A stretch of 64,000 nt of DNA from assembly GCA_035620895.1 (NCBI GenBank), contig DASPFY010000022.1, positions 1-64,000 of the forward strand, written 5' to 3'. Source of the stretch: TA-21 sp035620895. GTDB taxonomy: Archaea; Thermoproteota; Nitrososphaeria; Nitrososphaerales; Nitrososphaeraceae. The notes under the pieces were generated by a model that ran no database searches, was not told where the DNA came from, and saw nothing but the letters and a program-made list of their open reading frames with translations. Positions 54,622-62,263 of the stretch are shown here, one piece after another; position 1 is the stretch's first letter; the number at the start of each line of letters is the position of its first letter. Both the position numbers and the translations under genes were made by a program.

Positions 54622-54927
54622 TCACATTCTCATGGTTTCCTTGCTAATCTGTACCCGTATGATTCTTTTTCCCTGATTGTCATCTACAGCGTCTAATGTC
54701 GTTTGCCAGTTGTTGTTAAATGCGTCTCGTAAAATGTCAAGGATTCCATAATAGACTAAATCATTGACTCCAAAAGTAGCTTGGCCGAATCTGAATCCGA
54801 ATCTTGTGCCAGGAAAAGTATCAAGGCTAATGATAAAATTAACATCAAAGAAATCGTTAGATGGTCTACGATCCTGTACTAGAATCGAGGTTATTTTTCC
54901 GGTAAATTGTAGCATTTCTATTCCCAT
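54622..54927 (-). CDS. Hypothetical protein in the M64 operon
   Basis: 101 residues, soluble, unrecognised. Contains a beta-rich middle (NFIISLDTFPGTRFGFRFG). The neighbouring operon genes run upstream of it on the same strand. An ATG at codon 5 is an alternative start. It might be an accessory or immunity-like protein of the system; no evidence beyond position. Confidence 0.5.
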   Translation of the reverse strand: MGIEMLQFTGKITSILVQDRRPSNDFFDVNFIISLDTFPGTRFGFRFGQATFGVNDLVYYGILDILRDAFNNNWQTTLDAVDDNQGKRIIRVQISKETMRM

Positions 54928-54975
54928 ATTGTCATTATCACCTCCATTTCTGTCAACATTCGATCACATTCACGC

Positions 54976-55758
54976 TCACGGCGTATAATGCCTAAAAAGT
55001 TCATAAATTTCTGTTTGTGATCGCTGTGAGAGACCGGTTATATCTATTCCTTTTAACCGGGACACTTCATGTAGTTTATTTTTATACTGGTGAGTAAAAG
55101 ATTTCTCCCCTATTATTTTATTTATGTGGCTCTTAACTTCGTATAACCCAATTTCTACTTTTGGAAGTAGAGAGATAGACAAATCTTTAGCAGGGATATC
55201 AACATCAAATTCATAACTAGGAAGCTCCACAATGAAATGGCCTTCCTGACCGGGTACTCCATAAGGATTGGGAAAAGATCTGTTAACACCAACATCCATT
55301 ATTGACCCTGACGCGATGCGCCTTGTCGATAAAGTTACTTCATAGGCGTATTCACCATCGATTCTATCTTCTATTATGAGTGGTCCGTCGAGCTTGTGTA
55401 CATCAATCAATGTCATTTTTCCATCTTCTACATGTAAAGTTAAGCGAAGATACGCTCCACCTTTCTGTACCGAAGACTTCTGATTTATCTCCTTAAATTC
55501 TGCTGGTCTAGGATACTCGGCAGTAGTGCCCTTACGTCCATTTGTATTGTCTCTGCCTGCTTCTCCATCTCTGTTCTCTGGAATAGGACCCATTAACTTT
55601 TTGTCGCCTATCGCATGACCAAACCTGTACTTGCCAGTTGGCATGCTTACTATTTTTCGTTCAACAGGTACAAAATAATTTGAGGCTTGCATAAAAGAAC
55701 GAATACTTGGATATTCAATAGCAGGAGATACACTACTTTCTTGTTTTAATTCGGGCAT
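54976..55758 (-). CDS. Hypothetical protein coupled to the M64 peptidase
   Basis: 260 residues. The ATG is one base after the stop codon of the M64 gene (TGA-A-ATG), so translation is coupled. It has no signal peptide and no membrane segment. Features: an N-terminal loop with Pro/Gly (AEYPRPAEFKEINQK), beta-rich middle (LIIEDRIDGEYAYEVTLST), and a charged helical tail. I do not recognise a family. Its constant partner status with a peptidase/propeller would need comparison of genomes. Confidence 0.6.
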   Translation of the reverse strand: MPELKQESSVSPAIEYPSIRSFMQASNYFVPVERKIVSMPTGKYRFGHAIGDKKLMGPIPENRDGEAGRDNTNGRKGTTAEYPRPAEFKEINQKSSVQKGGAYLRLTLHVEDGKMTLIDVHKLDGPLIIEDRIDGEYAYEVTLSTRRIASGSIMDVGVNRSFPNPYGVPGQEGHFIVELPSYEFDVDIPAKDLSISLLPKVEIGLYEVKSHINKIIGEKSFTHQYKNKLHEVSRLKGIDITGLSQRSQTEIYELFRHYTP

Positions 55759-55759
55759 T

Positions 55760-57826
55760 TCACCAATTCCTACCGTACTTATAGTTATGAATCCATTTAT
55801 AATAAATTTTAGATAGTATCAGATCACTGGAGGGGTCAGTGCGAATCATGCCCAACCAGTCTTGCTTATGAACAATCAGGTCCCGTTTACCTGGTAGGCC
55901 CTCATAGTCACAGGGCTCAAACATATCATCAAATCCTAAAATCCATTCTCCAATTCTATCCTCCTTCAAAAAAGGAAGTAAAGCATTCCCACTTGAGACC
56001 ATACATCCAAAATATTTATGTGACCAATCTACAAAATTAAAAGCGAAAAGATCGTATTTTCCATCACCATTAACGTCGGAAACATAATAATTATCGTTCT
56101 TACGCATCTGCCATCGAGAAATATTACCATCATAGCGCTTAGTCATGGAAAGATCACTACCGGAAGATCTCATCATACCAAGATAAGCGATGGCCCAGCC
56201 CCTTCCGTTGAAAACGAAGAGATCATCTTTACCATCTCCATCAAAGTCTCCTACATAATGTCGATCCTGGGGTTTCATTTGCCAGCTAGGCATGTTAGCA
56301 TCGAACCTCCTTGCCACTGAAAGACTAGTTCCATTAGACCTCACCATACCCAAATAAGGAATGGACCAATCAGTTCCGTTGAAAACGAAGAGATCATCTT
56401 TACCATCTCCATCAAAGTCTCCTACATAATGTCGATCCTGGGGTTTCATTCGCCAGCCAGGTATGTTCCCATCATACCGTTGTACAATGGAGAGGCTAGA
56501 GCCATTTGATTTAATCATAGCAAGATACGGTATGGCCCATTGGTTTCCATTGAATATGAAGAGATCTTTTTTAGCATCACCATCAAAGTCTCCTACATAG
56601 AACTTGTCGGACCTCTGAAATGGCCAACCCGGCATACCATCATCATATCGAACTACTAACCTTAGACCATTGCTGCCGTCATCCATTAATAGCCCTAATA
56701 TCTCAATTGCCCAGTCAAGGTTGTTATAAATCAGTACCTCATCCTTACCATCTCCATTGAAATCTCCTACATAGAACTGGTCGTTGGGTTGAAAATACCA
56801 CGAACCAGGCACAAATAGCACGGCACTAAAAATCAAATCAAGCTTAGCGCCATCGGACCTATAGATAAGTATAGAGTTACCGTTATGAACTAACAGATCA
56901 TCCTTACCATCACCGTTAAAGTCACCTGTGTAACATTTGAGAAACGAATGGCCAGTGTAGGCGTGCATTCTGGTTTTTAGCTGAGTATAGCATATAGGAC
57001 AGTAGGGGGGCCAATTTTCACGCATACGACAATTTATAACAGGACGAAAGACACCCCGGTCATAAGTACTACCTCCTTCAAACAATCCGACGTCCTGACT
57101 GTCGCTCCAGCCAGGAGGTCTCGTACCTTGGTTATAGCCAGCACAGCTTCCGAGACCAGTAGGTATGGGAGTTGTATTATTAATGAACTTATTCCATTTT
57201 ATGGTAGCTAGGTTAGTGTTAACTGTTGCATTAGAGCGTGAAGGTTCTCCAAAAGTCCAAGTTCTTGATCGACAGTATTCATCCGCAAGATCACCGGCTG
57301 CATGACCAAACTCATGCGCCATAACATTCCAAGGGCCCCCTAGAGTAACTACCTGGTGTCCATCCCATGCTTTTCCCCCCCAACCTGTCTCGTTTAGAAT
57401 AATAACAACTAAATGTCGATTAGGCACCCACGTGTTCAAAACATCCCGGACTCGGCTAAGCGTGTCCGCACTATCATCAATCCAAAAGTGTATCCAAGAG
57501 CCATTATATATATACCTCAGCGCCGTGTCCTTCATGGTGGTACTTACGATTGTGTCATCTGACGGATCATTAGGAGTGCCGTGTTCGTCATACACCCGTT
57601 TACTTACACCAGACTCATTTGAAATGAGGTTAACCCTATAGATATTGAAAGCCTGCATATCTTCATAAAAGTAATCATGCCCGAAAACTCCATCCAATAG
57701 CAGTTCCTTAACTTTATTGTTGTATGTTGTTTGATCAGCCTCTGCGAAACCGTCTCCAAGGACGGCAATGTTTCGCTTTGTGCCAGGAGGTCCTGAGTTA
57801 AGGATCTGAGTTACGCTGTCAACCAC
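55760..57826 (-). CDS. M64-type metallopeptidase fused to a seven-bladed FG-GAP propeller
   Basis: 688 residues. Residues about 1-290 are a peptidase M64 (IgA-peptidase family) domain: start TKRNIAVLGDGFAEADQT and zinc site NVMAHEFGHAAGDLADEY (HExxH, then DEY). Residues about 320-690 hold six full FG-GAP/VCBS calcium-type repeats, such as YVGDFDGDGKDDLFVFNG, plus one degenerate one (EGLPGKRDLIVHK). Blades are 57 residues; two copies share 77 identical bp. There is no clear signal peptide at the GTG start (MVDSVTQILNSG). The start is coupled to the small upstream gene (stop and start share a G). Confidence 0.85.
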   Translation of the reverse strand: MVDSVTQILNSGPPGTKRNIAVLGDGFAEADQTTYNNKVKELLLDGVFGHDYFYEDMQAFNIYRVNLISNESGVSKRVYDEHGTPNDPSDDTIVSTTMKDTALRYIYNGSWIHFWIDDSADTLSRVRDVLNTWVPNRHLVVIILNETGWGGKAWDGHQVVTLGGPWNVMAHEFGHAAGDLADEYCRSRTWTFGEPSRSNATVNTNLATIKWNKFINNTTPIPTGLGSCAGYNQGTRPPGWSDSQDVGLFEGGSTYDRGVFRPVINCRMRENWPPYCPICYTQLKTRMHAYTGHSFLKCYTGDFNGDGKDDLLVHNGNSILIYRSDGAKLDLIFSAVLFVPGSWYFQPNDQFYVGDFNGDGKDEVLIYNNLDWAIEILGLLMDDGSNGLRLVVRYDDGMPGWPFQRSDKFYVGDFDGDAKKDLFIFNGNQWAIPYLAMIKSNGSSLSIVQRYDGNIPGWRMKPQDRHYVGDFDGDGKDDLFVFNGTDWSIPYLGMVRSNGTSLSVARRFDANMPSWQMKPQDRHYVGDFDGDGKDDLFVFNGRGWAIAYLGMMRSSGSDLSMTKRYDGNISRWQMRKNDNYYVSDVNGDGKYDLFAFNFVDWSHKYFGCMVSSGNALLPFLKEDRIGEWILGFDDMFEPCDYEGLPGKRDLIVHKQDWLGMIRTDPSSDLILSKIYYKWIHNYKYGRNW
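56203..56450 (-). repeat. 77-bp identical repeat in FG-GAP blades
   Basis: 56203-56279 and 56374-56450 are identical on inspection and 171 bp apart, exactly one blade (57 codons). Recent duplication or gene conversion expanded the propeller. Confidence 0.9.
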
Positions 57827-57966
57827 TACTTCTTACCAACCAATTGATCTTCTATAAATTGAATCGAACCATCATCTTTTTCTTTCAGTTTTGGAAACAG
57901 AACGTCGCTTATCCCTTTTCCTACTGGCTGATCATAATCCTCTGGATTTGCATTTACTTCTGACAT
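57826..57966 (-). CDS. Small leader protein coupled to the M64 gene
   Basis: 46 residues from ATG 57966 (the frame can be read back to 58023). Starts MSEVNANPEDYDQPVGKGIS and ends IEDQLVGKK. Acidic, no signal peptide. Its stop codon shares a base with the GTG start of the M64 gene (TAGTG), which points to obligatory coupled translation. Could be a propeptide, chaperone or inhibitor of the peptidase. Unknown family. Confidence 0.5.
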   Translation of the reverse strand: MSEVNANPEDYDQPVGKGISDVLFPKLKEKDDGSIQFIEDQLVGKK

Positions 57967-58425
57967 AATGATAGTCCTCTTTTCATGAAAAAGAATTTTA
58001 TGGGCTGTATCTCGGACAAACAATTAATTTTGTTTACATCTTTCTTGATCTCCCGTTTTATTCTTTTATTTTTACCATTCTTAAATTGATTTTTCACTAC
58101 ATTTTTTTAAATATTACAGTTTATATGCATTTAGTACTGATCAATAACTGATCATACAATAAGCAATGTTTAATATCCACTTCCTTTCGAACGAAGGAAA
58201 TGAAAATCGTTACTTCATGCAGAAAAGGAGTTCTCTAAGTATGGTAATGCGAGTAGATAATATCAAGTGATCGAATATTCACAATTTGCGGTTGATAAGT
58301 AACCACCGATTATTCTTCTATTACAGTTCCTACCGGATGAAAATTTCCGACTGTTGGGGGGACCTATTTCCTGGACTGTGGCAACGGTACTGAGTTTCGA
58401 CTAAATATCAGCCATATCTCCTCAT

Positions 58426-58454
58426 TTGGATCCGAATTGTTAACAATGCGTATC
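58426..58454 (+). repeat. Palindromic repeat element, copy 2
   Basis: Contains GGATCCGAATTGTTAACAAT, with the perfect 12-bp palindrome ATTGTTAACAAT, then GCGTATC. The first 22 bp match the copy at 60934. Confidence 0.6.
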
Positions 58455-58508
58455 TCTCTAGATAGCATCCCAATTGTTAACTATCCAATTGACTACGATC
58501 TTATTTGT

Positions 58509-58552
58509 AAACACTGTAGTGGTAACGCTAAAACACTGTAGTGGTAACGCTA
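58509..58552 (+). repeat. Perfect 22-bp tandem duplication
   Basis: The unit AAACACTGTAGTGGTAACGC-TA occurs twice in a row (58509-58530 and 58531-58552) with no mismatch. Each copy contains an imperfect palindrome CACTGTAGTG, so it may bind a dimeric protein. Confidence 0.8.
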
Positions 58553-58744
58553 AACAAATTTAAAATCCTTCAATACCTTTGTATATAATAGTCACAATTG
58601 AAACTGCTTTTTTATTTACTTATTTACTCTACAGTACCAATATCTTACAATATAAGAAAATAAGTATAAACGTGATACAGTTATGATGTTTGAGACTGTA
58701 TTGTATAAGGATACATTATTATTTAATGATCACTATCACGTTCT

Positions 58745-60841
58745 ATGCTATCTATACATAAAAGGAAAGAAATTGTTCAACAGAATATGGATCCCAAAAT
58801 CAACCCTCAATACAAACAAAATTATCCGTTTAGAAAGAAGAAATCTGATTTTCATTTCAATGCTAAGTTAAGAGATTATTTTATGCTCTTTAGTTTTTTT
58901 TGCATTTTCTTACCAACCGGGATGCTTCTGGGATTAGAAACCAATTATGTCTTTGGTCAAATAGAGAACAATTTGATAAACGAGACAGATAAAAATAATA
59001 GTTCTATTTCATTTTCCAATTTCACTTCACCCTCACATTCAGACAGAATACCCTTTGTTAGTAACAAATCAAACGAGAACAGTAGTGCACCTCAAGCTAA
59101 TCAATCAAGCATTGAATTGAGTTCAGATTCAAGTTCCCAGTCAGGTGGTCGATCGAGCTCTAAAGCCAACGGTGATTTTAATGGTGACGGATTTGATGAT
59201 CTTGCTATTGGAGTAGCTTTAGAAGATGTGGATATAGCAGGCGGAAGTCTACTCAATGCGGGTGCGGTCAATGTCATATATGGCTCTTCAAATGGACTGA
59301 ATGCTACATCGCCTATACCAAATCAGTTCTGGACGCAGGATAATGTATCTGGTATTTCAGAATTTCGTGATAGATTCGGTGAATCACTAAGCTCTGGGGA
59401 CTTTAACCGTGATGGATTTGATGATCTTGCTATTGGAGTAACTTTAGAAGATGTACAAACTGTTCACGGAGGACCGACTATAGAGGATGCGGGTGCGGTC
59501 AATGTCATATATGGCTCTTCAAATGGACTGAATGCTACATCGCCTATACCAAATCAGTTCTGGACGCAGAATAAAGTGGGTGGTTTTCCTGGAACGAGCG
59601 AATTTTTCGGTACGTCTCTTGCCTCAGGTGACTTTAATGGTGATGCCCTTGACGATCTTGCTATTGGAGTACCGGATGAAGACGTGGTTCGAGCTGGATT
59701 AACTAGAGATAATGCAGGAGCAATTAATGTCATATACGGTTCTTCAAATGGTCTATCAGCCACATCGACTAGACCAAGTCAGTTCTGGACACAGGATACC
59801 GCAGATGTAGACGATTATTCAGATGAAGATGATAAGTTCGGTGAATTTCTCACGTCAGGTGACTTTAATCACGATGCTATTGATGATCTTGCTATTGGAG
59901 TACCGGATGAAGATTTTGCTCCGGGCCCTAATGCAGGCAGCAATCTAACTAATGACGGTATCATGCAAGTGATCTACGGTTCTGCTGAGGGTCTGTCAGC
60001 TACTTTAGTGAGAGAAGATCAAAGGTGGAGTCAGAGCTTCACAGATATAGAAGATTTTGCCGAACAATATGATGGCTTCGGTTCAGCTCTCGCCACTGGT
60101 GATTTTAATGGTGATGCTATAGATGATCTTGCCATTGGAGTATCAGGCGAAAGTGTAAACACGAGCGGAGGAACTATAGTTAGGGCCGGTGCAGTCAATG
60201 TGATACATGGCTCTTCAATGGGCCTATCTGCTACATCACCCATACCAAATCAGTTTTGGACACAAGCTACCGCAGGTGTAGATGAACTTCCAGATGAAGG
60301 TGATTTGTTCGGCTTATCTCTTGCATCTGGTGACTTCAATAATGATAGTATGGACGATCTTGTTATTGGAGTACCGGATGAAAGCGTGAATACGGGAAGC
60401 CATATAATAGTTCATAGTTATGGCGCAGTCAATGTCATATATGGCTCATCGGCCGGCTTGTCAACTGACGCATTGTCACCAGGTGATGGTAGAGCTGCTC
60501 AGCTGTGGACGCAGAATTCTACAAATGTAGATGATGTTCCAGAGGATGAGGATTTTTTCGGTAGATACCTCAAGACCGGTGATTTTAATGGTGATGCTGT
60601 TGATGATCTTGTTATTGGAGCACATGGGGAAGGAAATTATGTATCAGGAGTACTTGTAAATGATGCAGGTGCAATCAATGTGATATATGGCTCAGTCGGC
60701 ATCGCCATCGGCTCAGGCGGCCTGAGTGCTACGGTTCCACTTGGTGGTATCGGACGAGATGATCAGTTTTGGACACAGGATACAGAAGATGTAGAAGATC
60801 ATTTAGAATTTAATGACTATTTCGGCAGGCCAGTCGCGTAA
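58745..60841 (+). CDS. Secreted FG-GAP (integrin-like) repeat protein
   Basis: 698 residues. A charged N-terminus leads into a hydrophobic signal or anchor (YFMLFSFFCIFLPTGMLLGL, about residues 45-65), then a Ser/Asn-rich linker. About seven FG-GAP repeats follow, each with a calcium loop in GDFNGDGFDDLAIGV form and VNVIYGSSNGL..FWTQ. Period is about 75-80 residues; DNA-level identity between blades 1 and 2 is high (NVIYGSSNGLNATSPIPNQF twice). The protein stops in the middle of a blade (FGRPVA), so it is truncated or closes with the first blade. Likely a surface adhesion protein. A later ATG at 58787 is possible. Confidence 0.85.
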   Translation: MLSIHKRKEIVQQNMDPKINPQYKQNYPFRKKKSDFHFNAKLRDYFMLFSFFCIFLPTGMLLGLETNYVFGQIENNLINETDKNNSSISFSNFTSPSHSDRIPFVSNKSNENSSAPQANQSSIELSSDSSSQSGGRSSSKANGDFNGDGFDDLAIGVALEDVDIAGGSLLNAGAVNVIYGSSNGLNATSPIPNQFWTQDNVSGISEFRDRFGESLSSGDFNRDGFDDLAIGVTLEDVQTVHGGPTIEDAGAVNVIYGSSNGLNATSPIPNQFWTQNKVGGFPGTSEFFGTSLASGDFNGDALDDLAIGVPDEDVVRAGLTRDNAGAINVIYGSSNGLSATSTRPSQFWTQDTADVDDYSDEDDKFGEFLTSGDFNHDAIDDLAIGVPDEDFAPGPNAGSNLTNDGIMQVIYGSAEGLSATLVREDQRWSQSFTDIEDFAEQYDGFGSALATGDFNGDAIDDLAIGVSGESVNTSGGTIVRAGAVNVIHGSSMGLSATSPIPNQFWTQATAGVDELPDEGDLFGLSLASGDFNNDSMDDLVIGVPDESVNTGSHIIVHSYGAVNVIYGSSAGLSTDALSPGDGRAAQLWTQNSTNVDDVPEDEDFFGRYLKTGDFNGDAVDDLVIGAHGEGNYVSGVLVNDAGAINVIYGSVGIAIGSGGLSATVPLGGIGRDDQFWTQDTEDVEDHLEFNDYFGRPVA

Positions 60842-60933
60842 TCATTTCTAGTTAAATTCTGATTTTGATAATTACGTAACTATTCTCATGAACATTTAAT
60901 CTCAATTTCTTTCTTTAAGTCAAATAACTCTAA

Positions 60934-60973
60934 TTGGATCCGAATTGTTAACAATCCGCATCCCGACGGGCCC
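60934..60973 (+). repeat. Repeat with tRNA-Lys 3' end: att-like right copy (copy 3)
   Basis: TTGGATCCGAATTGTTAACA-ATCCGC followed by ATCCCGACGGGCCC at 60960-60973, the 14-bp 3' end of tRNA-Lys. A real tRNA is absent (no acceptor 5' strand, no D or anticodon arm). This is the expected form of the outer attachment site of an element inserted at tRNA-Lys. Confidence 0.55.
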
Positions 60974-61043
60974 TCGCTAAACTTGTCCCTTTAAGCTACA
61001 AAGTATAAAAAGCAATTAAAACTATCTAATACTCACTGTTAGA

Positions 61044-61757
61044 ATGCCATTTGATGATATAATGAACTATTACGCGATTCTAGGAGTATCACAATATGCA
61101 AAATATAGAGAAATTAAAGCCGCCTACAGACGTCTAGCTTTGAAATATCATCCAGATAGGAATAGTTCGCCTGTTTCTGAAAATAGTATTAAAATAATAA
61201 ATGTGGCCTTTGAAGTTCTTTCAGATAAAGATAAAAGGAAACAATATGATGAGAAGTTGGTTAGCAGCATTATATCACATAGGAAAAATGATCTTCCAAA
61301 TCATATCGCAAATTTTTCAAAAGGATTATCACATAATAATGCGACAAGAGAGGTAGATCCTACAGCATATTCAACATATGAAACAGCATTACAGAATGCA
61401 TTAAACACCAGAAGTTCCGCACAATTTGAAACTGTTCAATTAGGGGTTCCAAATGGTAGGAAACTTGTAAATCCTTCAGCGGGATTATCATTTGACCTAG
61501 AAGGACCAGATAGTCATCATGTGACCATTCCCAAAGCCCCGAGGATCGATAATATAGAGGGAGCAGCGGAAATGGCTGAACTGTATTGGATGGCATTGCT
61601 TCGTGATATAAATTTCACAGATTACGATGAGAAAGATGAAGTTGAAGAAGCGGTTAATGCACTGAATAATGAATTCTCGGCATATCCTAATTGGCCTAAA
61701 GCTAGTGGTGGAAATATGCTTAAATCAATATCAACCAGCTTATTGAAAGGAACTTAA
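61044..61757 (+). CDS. J-domain (DnaJ-like) protein
   Basis: 237 residues. The J-domain is at the N-terminus: NYYAILGVSQYAKYREIKAA, the HPD motif in LKYHPDRN, and FEVLSDKDKRKQYD. The C-terminal 150 residues have no Gly/Phe region or cysteine repeats, so this is a class III J-protein, likely a specialised partner of Hsp70 (DnaK). The C-terminal part (PSAGLSFDLEGPDSHHVTIP, EAVNALNNEFSAYPNWP) is unrecognised. It starts about 70 bp after the right att-like copy. Confidence 0.88.
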   Translation: MPFDDIMNYYAILGVSQYAKYREIKAAYRRLALKYHPDRNSSPVSENSIKIINVAFEVLSDKDKRKQYDEKLVSSIISHRKNDLPNHIANFSKGLSHNNATREVDPTAYSTYETALQNALNTRSSAQFETVQLGVPNGRKLVNPSAGLSFDLEGPDSHHVTIPKAPRIDNIEGAAEMAELYWMALLRDINFTDYDEKDEVEEAVNALNNEFSAYPNWPKASGGNMLKSISTSLLKGT

Positions 61758-61783
61758 CTTACTTAGGTAAAGAGATTTATGGC

Positions 61784-61993
61784 ATGAAAAGAGAGAAACT
61801 AATCACCGCTGTGATAATATTTTGCTTTTTCGGTGGTTTGGTAGGAGGTCCTGTGGCTAGCCTATTTGACTATAATGGATCCCCTGAAGAACGATTTAGA
61901 CTTTTGATTATTCCAGAATTTATTGGATTTATCAGTGCAGGTTTTCTGGTTTATTACGGAAAATCTGTTAAAAAAAGGACAGGTAGCTCCTGA
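61784..61993 (+). CDS. Small two-helix membrane protein
   Basis: 69 residues with two hydrophobic segments (LITAVIIFCFFGGLVGGPVA and RLLIIPEFIGFISAGFLVYY) separated by a short acidic loop. Basic ends. 26 bp after the J-domain gene on the same strand, so probably in the same transcript. Function unknown. Confidence 0.6.
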   Translation: MKREKLITAVIIFCFFGGLVGGPVASLFDYNGSPEERFRLLIIPEFIGFISAGFLVYYGKSVKKRTGSS

Positions 61994-62263
61994 AAAGGTG
62001 CTTTATTGAATTGGATATGAAATATTGTATAAAGAATGCATCCGAACTTATAATTGCCGTTTCATGTTATTTTCATATACAACTTATTGCCACTCCTCCA
62101 GAATATGCTTGTTCATGCCCTCGGACATATACCAGCATTGCCATTCCATTGACCATAACAAAATTTGGAGTTGTTACATTAGTACAAATAATTTGTTGAT
62201 ACCAATTATGTGGAAAGATTAAACTAAATAAAACGATTAATCTGTTATGAGCACAAGATAGAA

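Larger units (their letters stand above)
58024..58744. other. 721-bp intergenic region with repeats
   Basis: No gene recognised. It holds a perfect 22-bp tandem duplication (58509-58552), the palindromic element TTGGATCCGAATTGTTAACA (58426-58445), which recurs at 60934, and a second ATTGTTAACTAT at 58483. An imperfect inverted repeat TTCCTTTCGAACGAAGGAA is at 58181-58199. The two divergent operons on either side must have promoters here. Confidence 0.5.

Noticed and set aside
58683..58871. Short frame overlapping the start of the FG-GAP gene
   Set aside because: Different frame, no motif, overlaps the signal sequence of a better-supported gene.
58745..60841. Regularly spaced repeats about 230 bp apart that could look like a repeat array or CRISPR
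   Set aside because: They are in-frame FG-GAP blades of one protein, imperfect and far longer than CRISPR units. No CRISPR array is visible in the window.
60955..60973. Third tRNA-Lys copy
   Set aside because: Only 14 bp match and no cloverleaf can be built.
62011..62222. Two overlapping short frames in the gap before the NDH-2 fusion
   Set aside because: Low coding likelihood, overlapping one another, no motif, and the interval probably holds the promoter of the fusion gene.
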